Shown here: piece by piece, positions 15,584-23,973 of the stretch | Position numbering within the stretch: position 1 is the first letter of the stretch | Layout of the letters: each line of letters starts with the position of its first letter | Origin: Oceanicaulis sp. | GTDB taxonomy: Bacteria; Pseudomonadota; Alphaproteobacteria; Caulobacterales; Maricaulaceae | DNA length: 44,706 bases | NCBI GenBank assembly: GCA_020832735.1 | Contig: JAFIEB010000129.1 | Location: forward strand, 1 to 44,706 | Reading direction: 5' to 3' | Notes under the pieces: model-generated | Seen by the model: only the letters and a program-made list of their open reading frames with translations | The model's database searches: none | What the model was told of the DNA's origin: nothing | Made by a program: the position numbers and the translations under genes

Positions 15584-16294
15584 TCACACGCGCGCCGGCG
15601 CGAACACCGGCTCGGCGACCAGGCGGTAACCTTCCCCGCGCACGGGCTGGATCCAGACCGGCGCCTTGGGATCGGCCTCCACCTTGCGGCGCAGACGGGT
15701 GATCTGGACGTCCACCGCGCGCTCTCCGGCGCCGGCGGCGGCGCGTTCGGACAGGGTGGTGCGGCTGACCGCCTCTCCGGGCTGGGCGGCCAGCGCCTGC
15801 AGCAGCGCCGCCTCGCCGCCGGTCAGGCGCACGCCTTCCCCGTTGCGGGTCAGGCGCAGCGTGTCCAGCTCGAACAGCCACTCGCCGAAGCTGACCTTTG
15901 ACGGTCCGCGCAGCCGGGGCAGGGAGCGGCGCAGGATGGCCTGGACGCGCAACACCAGCTCCTCGGGCTCGAAGGGTTTGGGCAGATAGTCGTCGGCGCC
16001 CAGCGACAGCCCGCGTATGCGGTCCTCCGGCTCGCCGCGCGCGGTCAGCAGCAGGATCGGGGTGGCGGCGCGCGCGCGCACCTGGCGCGTCACCTCGAAC
16101 CCGTCCAGACCGGGCATCATCACGTCGAGAATCACAAGGTCGAAGCTGATCTGCTCCATCAGCGACAGCGCGCGCGCGCCATCGCTGGCGGGTGTCACGC
16201 GCAGGCCGCGCGCGCGCAGGAAGCGCGCCAGCAGCTCGCGGATGCGGTCGTCGTCATCGACGACCAGAACATGGTGTGGACGAGGTTCGGTCAT
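15584..16294 (-). CDS. OmpR-family response regulator
   Basis: This is a 236-residue protein. The receiver domain (about 8-120) has the acidic pocket DDDD at 13-16, the phospho-acceptor D57 in LVILDVMMPG, Thr in LLLTARGE, and Lys in YLPKPFEP. The C-terminal winged helix (about 135-228) has the pattern LTGGEAALLQALA and VDVQITRLRRKVE with the terminal VRGEGYRLV typical of OmpR/PhoB. It is co-transcribed with the kinase (7-base gap). Targets are unknown. Confidence 0.93.
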   Translation of the reverse strand: MTEPRPHHVLVVDDDDRIRELLARFLRARGLRVTPASDGARALSLMEQISFDLVILDVMMPGLDGFEVTRQVRARAATPILLLTARGEPEDRIRGLSLGADDYLPKPFEPEELVLRVQAILRRSLPRLRGPSKVSFGEWLFELDTLRLTRNGEGVRLTGGEAALLQALAAQPGEAVSRTTLSERAAAGAGERAVDVQITRLRRKVEADPKAPVWIQPVRGEGYRLVAEPVFAPARV

Positions 16295-16359
16295 GGCGCG
16301 CCAGGGCTCATGATCCGATCATGCCGCACGGCGCGCGCTGCGCCAATGGCGCGTGCGCG

Positions 16360-16725
16360 TCAGCGTGCAGGCGCCGGGCGGCGCGCTGCGCCGGCCTTCG
16401 GTTTGGGCGCGCCCATGCTGCGGAAGGACTCGTTGACGATGGTGGCCACAATGGCGATCAGCACGCGCGAGAACACGGTGAGGAAGACCAGCAGAATGGT
16501 GGCCTTGCTCAGATATATCTCGATGAAATTGTTGTAGCGCGCCGGCAGGCCGGTGGAGGTCAGGAAGCTTTCCACACCGGCGGCCCAGCGCAGCAGCACG
16601 CGCAGGGTTTCGGGGAACTGGAAGGCCAGAACGCCCAGAAACAGGTATGACAGCACAAACGCCAGGAACAGCGTGACGCTCAGGCGCAGCGAGCGCCCCG
16701 TCATCCGACCAAACAAACGGCCCAT
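16360..16725 (-). CDS. Small integral membrane protein, unknown function
   Basis: This is a 121-residue protein with two strong hydrophobic stretches: VTLFLAFVLSYLFLGVLAF at about 17-35 and ATILLVFLTVFSRVLIAIV at about 74-93. The C-terminus is basic (PKPKAGAARRPAPAR). ATG 16725 has a good AGGGGA about 8 bases upstream. It lies 65 bases before the response-regulator gene on the same strand. I do not recognise the family. Confidence 0.65.
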   Translation of the reverse strand: MGRLFGRMTGRSLRLSVTLFLAFVLSYLFLGVLAFQFPETLRVLLRWAAGVESFLTSTGLPARYNNFIEIYLSKATILLVFLTVFSRVLIAIVATIVNESFRSMGAPKPKAGAARRPAPAR

Positions 16726-16823
16726 GGGCAGATCCCCTCAAATCAACACGGGCCGTGCGGCCCCTTTTCGTCTGCGCAGAGCATAGCAGTTTGCGCCGCC
16801 CTCGTCTTGCGCCAGCCGCGCGC

Positions 16824-17201
16824 CTACTCCACGCGGGTGATGCGCGCCGGGCTGGCGTCCTGCGTCCAGGCGGTGGTCTCATAGTTCTCGCCCACAGACA
16901 GTGCGCGGAACGGCTTGCAGATTTCGTATTCGGGCTGGCTGCGCGATGCGGCGTTAAACAGAACGCACACCGTGCGTCCGTCATATTGCCAGCTGCCGGT
17001 GCGCGGACGGCTGTCCTGATAGACGCCGCCGCGCCGGAACTGGGCGGTGTAGCGTCCCTCGCGGGTCTCCACGGCGTAGACGCGTCCCTCAGGGCCCAGT
17101 GACTGGGCCTGGGCCTGTCCTGCAGGTCCCGCCAGCATGAGCGCAGCCGCCGCAGGCGCGGCAAGCAGAGCCGCCAAGGCTGGTTTCATCAGATGTTTCA
17201 T
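16824..17201 (-). CDS. Small secreted protein, paralog of 17346-17672
   Basis: This is a 125-residue protein with a signal peptide (MKHLMKPALAALLAAPAAAA) and a mature domain of about 90 residues, probably beta-rich and periplasmic. Two cysteines (RTVCVLF and YEICKPF) could form a disulfide. The sequence aligns over its length with the next upstream gene: both have G-x-V-x-x-V near the start, a central GSW, paired Cys, and end in ITRVE or ITRIE. The start is ATG 17201, with GGGGG just upstream; the frame is open to 17243, but those extra residues (VKSACGRQRGCCA) do not look like part of a signal peptide. The function is unknown. Confidence 0.7.
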   Translation of the reverse strand: MKHLMKPALAALLAAPAAAALMLAGPAGQAQAQSLGPEGRVYAVETREGRYTAQFRRGGVYQDSRPRTGSWQYDGRTVCVLFNAASRSQPEYEICKPFRALSVGENYETTAWTQDASPARITRVE

Positions 17202-17285
17202 GGCGCAACACCCCCTTTGCCGCCCGCAGGCAGACTTGACCATTGAGGCGCCAGACGCAAGAGGCGGGCCAAAGGGCGGATCATG

Positions 17286-17319
17286 AAAAAACCCCGCACC
17301 GTCGAACGGTGCGGGGTTT
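17286..17319 (-). terminator. Rho-independent terminator
   Basis: The perfect 10-bp stem CCCCGCACCG (17292-17301) and CGGTGCGGGG (17307-17316) is extended by AAA/TTT and has a 5-base loop. On the minus strand it is followed by six T. It ends the transcript of the small secreted protein gene at 17346-17672. Confidence 0.92.
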
Positions 17320-17345
17320 CAGGGGCCTGAAATCAGGCGGCAGGC

Positions 17346-17672
17346 CTATTCGATGCGGGTGATGGTGATGGCTGAACCGTCTTCGGCCCAATCGGTGGTG
17401 ATGTCCGATTGCCCGACGTCCAGATCGCTCCAGGGCGCGCACCGGGTCTGGCCGGTGTCGGCCGCGGTCAGGCACAGCACGCCTTCTTCAAGAGTCCAGC
17501 TGCCCGTGGCGGCGCCTTCGCCGGTCTCGATGAGATATCCGCCCTCGGCGTCGAAGGCGACGGTGTATTCGGCATGGGTCTCGGTCACTTCAAACACCTG
17601 ACCGGCGGGCGAGGCGAAAGCCGTCGCCGCCAGCAGCAGAGCGGATGCAGCGCCAAACAGAATTGTCTTCAT
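17346..17672 (-). CDS. Small secreted protein, paralog of 16824-17201
   Basis: This is a 108-residue protein with a signal peptide (MKTILFGAASALLLAATAFA) and an acidic mature domain. GQVFEVTETHAEYTVAF, TGSWTLEEGVLCLTA and TRCAPWSDLDVG match the corresponding parts of the neighbouring protein, including the two cysteines and the closing ITRIE. The start is ATG 17672; the open frame further upstream (to 17876) reads as Arg-rich non-coding sequence. The gene has its own strong terminator downstream, so it is transcribed separately from its paralog. No family is recognised. Confidence 0.72.
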   Translation of the reverse strand: MKTILFGAASALLLAATAFASPAGQVFEVTETHAEYTVAFDAEGGYLIETGEGAATGSWTLEEGVLCLTAADTGQTRCAPWSDLDVGQSDITTDWAEDGSAITITRIE

Positions 17673-17803
17673 GGCAGGTTCGTCCTGGTAGCTCCGGCCA
17701 GCAGCGCGCTGTCCTCGACAGCGGCTCCGGAGCGCCTTGGACTGTATCATGGCGGCGCGCGTGCGCAATCGGGCAAGCGAGCGTGCGGCGCGGCGTTGCT
17801 GTG

Positions 17804-17977
17804 TCAGAAAGGCCGCCAGATGATGGCGATAGCGAGCACGCCGCCCAACGCGATCACAGCCAGCGGCAGGGACCATTTGAAGACCCGTTCCTGATCTTTG
17901 CGGCGCACGCCCTGGCGGGCTTCGGTCTTGGTTTCCCCGATGGGCACGAAGCGGCCCTCCGTTCGGCTTCCAGACAC
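17804..17977 (-). CDS. Small single-pass membrane protein (57 residues)
   Basis: This short frame was found by reading the minus strand of the 17672-18157 gap. From GTG 17977 it encodes 57 residues. A polar N-terminus contains PIGETKTEARQGV, a Glu-Ala-Arg-Gln-Gly element common at the start of tiny alphaproteobacterial membrane proteins. One membrane helix follows (WSLPLAVIALGGVLAIAIIW), ending in RPF. GTG 17945-17947 is an alternative start giving 47 residues. The ribosome site is weak (AGGTG). The helix and polar region fit a real protein much better than chance, but no function can be given. Confidence 0.55.
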   Translation of the reverse strand: MSGSRTEGRFVPIGETKTEARQGVRRKDQERVFKWSLPLAVIALGGVLAIAIIWRPF

Positions 17978-18052
17978 TTTACACCTAGGCCCCGGGCCCC
18001 GGTCTTAAACCCGTACAGGGCGCGGCGCGGCGGGCGGGAGCGCGAAAAATGG

Positions 18053-18067
18053 TTAACAAAGCCTTAT
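18053..18067. promoter_or_regulatory. Possible CtrA site
   Basis: TTAA-N7-TTAT matches 7 of 8 positions of the CtrA site and lies about 90 bases upstream of ATG 18157. Confidence 0.3.
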
Positions 18068-18156
18068 CCTCGCCCTGATTTCCACGCTATGATGGCAAGA
18101 ATCGCGGGCCGGTGGTGGAAGGGGACGCGCCGGCCCCAAGCTTGGAGGGGCTTGAT

Positions 18157-19143
18157 ATGTCTGTTTCCGCTATCGTCAGGGTCATCGCCGTGGCCGCCGT
18201 CTTCGTTGCGGCGCCGGCCATCGCCGATAATGCCCGCTGGGCGCCCGCCCAGCCGCTCTGGGGCGGGTATTACGCGGCCACGCCGCTGGATGAATGCCAG
18301 CGCACGGCCGGTGGCGAGCTGGAGATGCGCGCCTGCCTGTCGCGCCTGCTGCTTGAGGCGGAGAGCCATTACGACATCGCCTACAACCGGCTCGACGCGA
18401 TGGTCGGCGGGCGCGATGACCAGTTCCGCCGCGCCGGGGAGGCCGAAGCGCTGCGTTTCGCGCGCGAGACCTGGCGCAGCTATCTCGATTTCCAGTGCGA
18501 TTTTGAAGGCGCCATGCTCGGCCGGACCTATGCCGAGCGCAATCTGCAGGCCACCTCGTGCCGGGTCTCGCTGCTGCGCTCCCAGCGCGCGCGTCTGACC
18601 GAGCTGGCTGGCCAGATCGATTCCGATTTCGTGATGCCGGGCGCGCCCGGCCAGCCGGGAACGGGCGATCCGGGCGTCTGCGAGGGCCCGTTCTGCGCAG
18701 TGGAGACCGAGCGCTTCCAGCAATGGACCGCGCGCTGCCGCCGCGGCGGGCTGTGCGGCGCCTACACCACCGCCGGCGGTTCCGAGCGCGAGGATCACCG
18801 CCTGGAGCTGCGCTCGCGGGCGACGGGCCAGGGCTATGATCTGGTGTTCACCTCCCAGGCCCATCCGGTGGACGGCTCACGCGCCATTTCGGTGCGCGTG
18901 GACGGCCGCAATCCGGTGGTGTTCCGCCCGCAGACCCATTACGCCGCCGACGCCAGCGGCGCCTTCGTGCTGTCCGATCCCGATTCCACCGCCCGCCTGA
19001 TCGACGCCATGCGCCGGGGCGGACGCCTGACCGTGCAGTATGTCGATACGCGCGGCCAGGACCGGCTGGCGACGTTCTCGCTGATGGGCGTGACACGGTC
19101 GCTGGAATGGATCGAGGTGCGCGTCCACCGGCCCCGCTATTGA
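18157..19143 (+). CDS. Secreted protein with LprI (DUF1311)-like and IalB-like domains
   Basis: This is a 328-residue protein with a signal peptide (SAIVRVIAVAAVFVAAPAIA). Residues about 45-150 match DUF1311/LprI: LDECQRTAGGELEMRACLSR, ALRFARETWRSYLDFQC, and a closing Cys in ATSCRVSLL. This family includes lysozyme inhibitors. Residues about 190-328 resemble IalB/DUF1176-like periplasmic domains: FQQWTARCRRGGLCGAY with paired Cys, LIDAMRRGGRLTVQYVDTRG and ATFSLMGVTRSLEWI. The IalB-like call is from pattern recall and is less certain. ATG 18157 has a strong GGAGGGG just upstream. The stop overlaps a convergent RND pump gene by 7 bases. Confidence 0.7.
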   Translation: MSVSAIVRVIAVAAVFVAAPAIADNARWAPAQPLWGGYYAATPLDECQRTAGGELEMRACLSRLLLEAESHYDIAYNRLDAMVGGRDDQFRRAGEAEALRFARETWRSYLDFQCDFEGAMLGRTYAERNLQATSCRVSLLRSQRARLTELAGQIDSDFVMPGAPGQPGTGDPGVCEGPFCAVETERFQQWTARCRRGGLCGAYTTAGGSEREDHRLELRSRATGQGYDLVFTSQAHPVDGSRAISVRVDGRNPVVFRPQTHYAADASGAFVLSDPDSTARLIDAMRRGGRLTVQYVDTRGQDRLATFSLMGVTRSLEWIEVRVHRPRY

Positions 19144-22100
19144 GCGGGCGCCGTCTCCTCTGAGCCGTCCTGAACCGACGCGCGCTTGGGATCGCGGATG
19201 CCGAAGAACAGGGCGTAGATCACCGGCACGGCCACCAGCGTGATGATGCTGGCGAAGGCGAGGCCGGAGATAATGGTCATCGCCATGCCCTGGAAGAAGG
19301 CGTCGCCCAGGAGCGGCGTCATGCCCAGGATCGTCGTGCCCGCCGCCAGCAGCACAGGGCGCAGACGGCTCACCGATCCGTCCACCAGGGCCGGCCAGGG
19401 CGCCTCGCCCTCGCGGATGCGCCGGTCGATCTCGTCGATGAGAACGATGGCGTTCTTGATCAGCATGCCCGACAGCGAGAGCAGGCCCAGAAGCGCGGTG
19501 AAGGAAAAGGCGATGCCGGTCAGAAGCAAACCGGCCGTCACGCCGCAGATCGACATGGGCACGATCAGCCAGACAATGAGCGGCTGACGCACGGTCTGGA
19601 ACAGGAGGAAGCTCACCGCCAGCATGACGATGAAGCTGATCGGCAAAACCCCGCCCAGCGACTCGTTGGCCATCCGGTTGGCCTCATGCTCCCCGCCCCA
19701 TTCCACGCTGTAGCCGCGCGGCAAGTCCATGGCGTTCACCACGGCTGAAAACCGCGCAAAGGCCTGGGCCGCCGTCTCGCCGGGCTGCGGATTGGCCTGG
19801 ACGGTCAGGGTGCGCACCTTTTCGCGGCGCAGGATCAGCGTCTCTTCAGCTTCCAGCGTGAAGCCCGACACCACCTGGCTCATGGGCACATAAGCGTTCT
19901 GCGCCGGGCTCCAGATCAGCCGGTCTGACAAATTGTCGGGCTGGGCGCGTTCGCTGGCCGGCGCGCGCGCCACGATGGGGATGAGGTCGATGCCTTCGCG
20001 GTAGACGCCGATCTGGTCGCCATCTGTGGCCAGGCGCAGCGCCTCGCCGATGTCGCCGCGGGTGACGCCCACCGTGCGCGCGCTCGCCTCGATGATCTGG
20101 GGCCTGAGCATCAGCGCCTGATTGCGCCAGTCAGTGCGCAGATCGCGCACGCCGGCCTGTTCGCGCAGGCGCAGAACCGCCGTCTCGCCCAGATCACGCA
20201 GCACGCGGGAGTCAGGCCCCTGGAAGCGCGCTTCAAGCTGGGCGCCCGAGGGCGGGCCGAACACGATGCGGTCAGAGCGCGCCTGCACATGGGGATAGTC
20301 CTGCGCCAGATAGTCCAGGATGCGCGCCTCCACGCCGGGAATGTCGCGCATGTTGGCGGTCTGGACGATCAGCTGGGCGAAGGCCGCGTTGGGCTGCTCG
20401 GTGTTGTAGGTCAGCATGAAGCGCGTGGCGCCGCGGCCGGCGAAGGCGTCCACCTGGGTGACGCCCGGCTGGGTGCTGGCCCAGCGCGCCAGATCGCGCG
20501 CCAGATCACGCGAGGCGAGCACGTCTGTGCCCTGACCCTGATTGAGGCTGACAAAGAACATCGGCGTGTTGGAATGGGGGAAGAAGGACGCCTTGACGAA
20601 GCCGAAGCCCCAATAGCTCGTCACTGTGATCGCGGCCAGCACGCCCACCGTGATCCAGCGCCGCTTCAGGGCCCCGGTCAGGATCGCGCCATAGCCGCGA
20701 TACAGCCGCCCGGCATAGGGCTCGGCGACGGTCCCGCGCTCGGATTTGAACAGGTGATAGGCGATCATCGGCCCGACAGTGAGCGCCAGCACCCAGCTCA
20801 GCAGCAGCGAGATGGCGATCACGGCGAACAGCGAGAACAGAAACTCGCCGGTGGAATCGGGCGACAGGCCGATGCCGGAGAACGCCATGATGCCGATCAC
20901 GGTCGCGCCCAGCAGCGGCCACTGGGTATTGGCGGCGGCCTCCTCGGCGGCCTTGAGGCGTTTGACGCCGCGCTGCACGGCGACCTGCATGTTTTCAGTC
21001 ACCACCAGCGCGTTATCGACCAGCATGCCCATGGCGATGATGAGCGCGCCCAGCGAAATGCGCTGCATGGTGATGCCGAACACCGACATGAAGAACAGCG
21101 TGCCCAGCACGGTCAGCAAAAGCACCGATCCCACGGCGACGCCGGCGCGCCAGCCCATGGTCAGGCACAAAACGCCGATGACGATGCCCACCGACAAGGT
21201 GAGGGAGATGAGGAAGTTGTTGATCGAGCTCTCGACCACGCGGTGCTGCTTGTAAATCGGCGCGATCTCGACGCCAAGCGGCAGGTCCTCGGCGATCAGC
21301 GCCAGTCGCGCCTCCACCGCCCGCCCCACATCGACGATATTGGCGCTGGGCAGGCCGGAGACCCCCAGTGTGAACGCCGCCTCGCCATTATGGAAAATAT
21401 AGACCTCGGCGCGCTCCACCGGCGCGCGGATCACCTGCCCGAGATCGGACAGGCGCAGGGTCTGTCCTGAATCGCGCGGCGAGATGAGCAGGTTGGAGAT
21501 CGACTCCACCCCGCCAATGGAGCCGGGCATATCCACGCGCACGCGCAGATCGCCCGCCGTCACCTCGCCGGCGGACACCACCAGATTCTCATTGGACAGG
21601 GTTTCCAGCACCTGGCCCACCGGCAGGCCGAGCCGGACCAGGTTTTCCTGCGGGATCTCGATATAGATGCGCTCTTCGGGCACGCCGTCGGTGGAGACTT
21701 TCGACACGCCCGGCGTCACCAATAGCTCGCGGCGGAGCATTTGCGCGATGTCGCGGATTTCCGCGTCGCTATAGCCCGGCGCGGTGACGGCGTAGAATAT
21801 TCCGTACACGTCTCCAAAATCATCCAGCACCTGCGGCGTGCGCGCGCCGGGCGGCAGTCCGGGGGCGGCGTCGCTCAGGCGCTTGCGCAGCTCGTCCCAG
21901 ATCTGGGTGAGGTCGCCGGACGCGTATCGGTCGGCGATTTCCACCGTGATCTCGCTGATCCCGGGCTGGCTCTTGGAATAGACCGCTTCCAGCTGCGGCA
22001 TTTGCTGGATGGCGGTTTCCAGCCGCTCGGTCACCTCGCGCTCGACTTCTTCAGCCGAGGCGCCGGGATAGGCGGTGTAGACCAGCGCCTGCTTGATGGT

Positions 22101-22247
22101 GAAGGCGGGATCCTCCAGCTGGGCGACGGTGTTGATCCCGTAAATCCCGCCAAACAAGCAGGCCAGGATCACCATCCAGGTCAGCACCGGCTTTTCGATG
22201 GACAGGCGCGCCACCGAGATCGCGGCGCTCGATTTGATATCCGCCAT
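19137..22247 (-). CDS. RND efflux transporter, inner-membrane pump (HAE1/AcrB type)
   Basis: This is a 1036-residue pump, full length for the AcrB family. The N-terminus has a first membrane helix (VLTWMVILACLFGGIYGI) and then the porter domain with AYPGASAEEVEREVTERLE. The TM4 proton-relay motif is GMLVDNALVV, with D411 kept and Asn at 412 instead of the second Asp; TM10 keeps Lys at 931 in MLIKNAIVLIDEID. It takes substrates from the periplasm or inner-membrane leaflet and passes them to an outer-membrane channel, which is not encoded here. The adaptor gene is 32 bases upstream, and the tetR gene precedes it. The substrate is unknown. The stop codon lies inside the end of the convergent gene. 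Confidence 0.95.
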   Translation of the reverse strand: MADIKSSAAISVARLSIEKPVLTWMVILACLFGGIYGINTVAQLEDPAFTIKQALVYTAYPGASAEEVEREVTERLETAIQQMPQLEAVYSKSQPGISEITVEIADRYASGDLTQIWDELRKRLSDAAPGLPPGARTPQVLDDFGDVYGIFYAVTAPGYSDAEIRDIAQMLRRELLVTPGVSKVSTDGVPEERIYIEIPQENLVRLGLPVGQVLETLSNENLVVSAGEVTAGDLRVRVDMPGSIGGVESISNLLISPRDSGQTLRLSDLGQVIRAPVERAEVYIFHNGEAAFTLGVSGLPSANIVDVGRAVEARLALIAEDLPLGVEIAPIYKQHRVVESSINNFLISLTLSVGIVIGVLCLTMGWRAGVAVGSVLLLTVLGTLFFMSVFGITMQRISLGALIIAMGMLVDNALVVTENMQVAVQRGVKRLKAAEEAAANTQWPLLGATVIGIMAFSGIGLSPDSTGEFLFSLFAVIAISLLLSWVLALTVGPMIAYHLFKSERGTVAEPYAGRLYRGYGAILTGALKRRWITVGVLAAITVTSYWGFGFVKASFFPHSNTPMFFVSLNQGQGTDVLASRDLARDLARWASTQPGVTQVDAFAGRGATRFMLTYNTEQPNAAFAQLIVQTANMRDIPGVEARILDYLAQDYPHVQARSDRIVFGPPSGAQLEARFQGPDSRVLRDLGETAVLRLREQAGVRDLRTDWRNQALMLRPQIIEASARTVGVTRGDIGEALRLATDGDQIGVYREGIDLIPIVARAPASERAQPDNLSDRLIWSPAQNAYVPMSQVVSGFTLEAEETLILRREKVRTLTVQANPQPGETAAQAFARFSAVVNAMDLPRGYSVEWGGEHEANRMANESLGGVLPISFIVMLAVSFLLFQTVRQPLIVWLIVPMSICGVTAGLLLTGIAFSFTALLGLLSLSGMLIKNAIVLIDEIDRRIREGEAPWPALVDGSVSRLRPVLLAAGTTILGMTPLLGDAFFQGMAMTIISGLAFASIITLVAVPVIYALFFGIRDPKRASVQDGSEETAPAQ

Positions 22248-22279
22248 GGCGAAAGTCCTGCGTGAAGATCAGTGTGGCG

Positions 22280-23359
22280 CTAGCGGCCGGAGGCCAGGCC
22301 GTTGCGGCCCTGCATGGGGCGGATGCGCATGCCGTCGAACAGGGCGTTGACGCCGGTGGTGACGATCTGCTCGCCGGGCTCCAGCCCGTGGCGGACCACC
22401 ACGGTGTCGCCGCCCATCGGGCCGACCTCGACATCGCGCGCGCGCACCTGGCCCGCCTCCGGGTCATAGACCCAGACGCGGAAGCCCCCGTCCGGCGCGG
22501 CGCTCAGCGCGCCGGCGGCCACCCGCACCAGCGCCGGCTCGGCGCTGGCGAGGGCCTGGCGCGACACCATCACCGTCGCGGTCATGCCCGGCAGGATATT
22601 GCCCGGCAAATCGGGCGGCAGGGCGAACACAGCGGTGTAGGTGCGCGAGGCCGGTTCGGGCTCGGCGCTCAACTCGCGGAAGGTCAGCGGGAAGGTCTCG
22701 CCGGGCAGGAAGGGGAAGCGCGCGGTCAGCTCGGCCGGCTGGGACTGGTCGATCACGGCCACGATGCTTTCAGGGATCTGGATCGCCACGCGCAGTTCGC
22801 TCATGTCCTGCAGGCGCGCGATCGGCTGGCCGGCGGCCACGGTGGTGAAATTGTCCACCAGCCGGCGCGAGACCAGGCCCTCGAACGGGGCGTTGACGGT
22901 GGCGTAGCGCAGATTCTGGCGTGCGGTTTCAAGGGCCACATTCTGCAGATCGAACTCGGTCTGGGCCTGCTCCATCGCCGCGTCTGACGCGATGCCGCGC
23001 TCATGCAGGGTGCGCTGGCGCTCGAAATTCTGGCGGGCCTGCTGGCGCTGCACTTCGGCCTGGCGCACGGCGCGGGCGAAATCGGCAGCGTCGAGCCGCG
23101 CCACTGCCTCGCCCTCGGGCAGGATCTGGCCTTCCACCACCGGGAAGGCCGCAAGGCGCCCGCCGACCTGGAAGGCCAGATCAACACTCAGGCGCGGCTC
23201 CACCCGGCCGACAAACTCGCGCTGGCTGGCGTTCTCGGCGCTGCGCACGGTCTCCACCCGCGCCAGGCGCGCGGCGGGTTCTGTCTCGACAGGAGGCGGG
23301 CTGCACGCTGTCAGGATCAGCATGACAGCCAGTGAAATCATGGCGGCGGCGCGGGTCAT
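22280..23359 (-). CDS. RND efflux periplasmic adaptor lipoprotein
   Basis: This is a 359-residue membrane-fusion protein. The N-terminus is a lipoprotein signal with lipobox LTAC (lipidated Cys 19), anchoring it in the inner membrane. The lipoyl halves (FQVGGRLAAFPVVEGQILPE and NLRYATVNAPFEGLVSRRLV) flank an alpha hairpin rich in Gln/Arg (RQAEVQRQQARQNFERQRTL). A beta barrel and membrane-proximal domain follow. It connects the pump to an outer-membrane channel. Its ATG overlaps the tetR stop (ATGA, 4 bases), showing translational coupling. Confidence 0.93.
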   Translation of the reverse strand: MTRAAAMISLAVMLILTACSPPPVETEPAARLARVETVRSAENASQREFVGRVEPRLSVDLAFQVGGRLAAFPVVEGQILPEGEAVARLDAADFARAVRQAEVQRQQARQNFERQRTLHERGIASDAAMEQAQTEFDLQNVALETARQNLRYATVNAPFEGLVSRRLVDNFTTVAAGQPIARLQDMSELRVAIQIPESIVAVIDQSQPAELTARFPFLPGETFPLTFRELSAEPEPASRTYTAVFALPPDLPGNILPGMTATVMVSRQALASAEPALVRVAAGALSAAPDGGFRVWVYDPEAGQVRARDVEVGPMGGDTVVVRHGLEPGEQIVTTGVNALFDGMRIRPMQGRNGLASGR

Positions 23360-23928
23360 TGGGGGGAGGGCTCCGAAACCAGCTGGATGAGCCGGGCTTC
23401 AACGGCCTCTTGCTCGACCGGGGTGATCATGTCGAGGCCGAGCAGGTCGGCCAGGTGAATGCCGTCAGCGGCCAAAAGCGCGATGCGCGCCATGACCGGA
23501 TCGGGCGCGCGCCCGATCACGTCCTCGCGGATGCGGATCATCATCTCGCGCACCGGATCGAGCAGCTCCGGCGATTCGGCGGCGGCGGCGAGCAGGGCCA
23601 TCGCCACGTCCCGATTGGCGTGTTTGAAATTCAGCAGGGCCTGCAGCAGGGCCGCCACAGGGTTGGCGCCGCTGGCTTCGGCGCCTTCCAGCGCGGCTTC
23701 GCAATCATGCTTGGCCTGGGCGATCAGGCGCGAGACCATGCCTTCGATCAGCGCCTGCTTGGAGGGGAAATTATACAGCACCCCGCCCTTGGAGAAGCCG
23801 CTTTCGCGCACCACCGCATCAATGGTCAGCCGGCCCGAGCCCTCGCGCGACACCACGCGCTCAGCCGCGTCCAGAATCACATCGCGCGTGGGACGGTCGG
23901 CGTCAGGGGCGGGGCGAATGTCGGCCAT
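23356..23928 (-). CDS. TetR-family repressor
   Basis: This is a 190-residue regulator from ATG 23928. The DNA-binding domain covers about residues 14-60: RDVILDAAERVVSREGSGRL, TIDAVVRESGFSKGGVLYNF and the closing PSKQALI, the classic TetR helix-turn-helix. The C-terminal ligand-binding part is all helical. An ATG at 23955 is also in frame, but ATG 23928 has GGAG at good spacing. A perfect palindrome lies just upstream, so it probably represses itself together with the adaptor and pump genes and is released by a pump substrate (inference from context). Confidence 0.92.
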   Translation of the reverse strand: MADIRPAPDADRPTRDVILDAAERVVSREGSGRLTIDAVVRESGFSKGGVLYNFPSKQALIEGMVSRLIAQAKHDCEAALEGAEASGANPVAALLQALLNFKHANRDVAMALLAAAAESPELLDPVREMMIRIREDVIGRAPDPVMARIALLAADGIHLADLLGLDMITPVEQEAVEARLIQLVSEPSPQ

Positions 23929-23959
23929 GGGGGCTCCGGAAATGCTGCGCTGCATCTAT

Positions 23960-23973
23960 ACCGTCTGGACGGT
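23960..23973. promoter_or_regulatory. TetR-type operator palindrome
   Basis: ACCGTCTGGACGGT is a perfect inverted repeat (ACCGTC-TG-GACGGT), 31 bases upstream of the tetR start. On the minus strand it directly precedes TATAGAT, a good -10 element (TTCAAC-like -35 about 15 bases further up), so a bound repressor would cover the promoter spacer. Confidence 0.75.

Noticed and set aside
14152-15702. Plus-strand open frame (516 codons) opposite the histidine kinase
   Set aside because: Antisense to a kinase with all motifs intact; low-complexity translation.
16750-16763. Hairpin GGGCC-GTGC-GGCCC as a terminator
   Set aside because: Only 5 bp, and on the coding strand it lacks a clear T-run; too weak to call.
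20289-21470. Plus-strand open frame (393 codons) opposite the RND pump
   Set aside because: His/Gln/Arg-rich translation typical of the reverse of membrane protein genes; no start signals or motifs.
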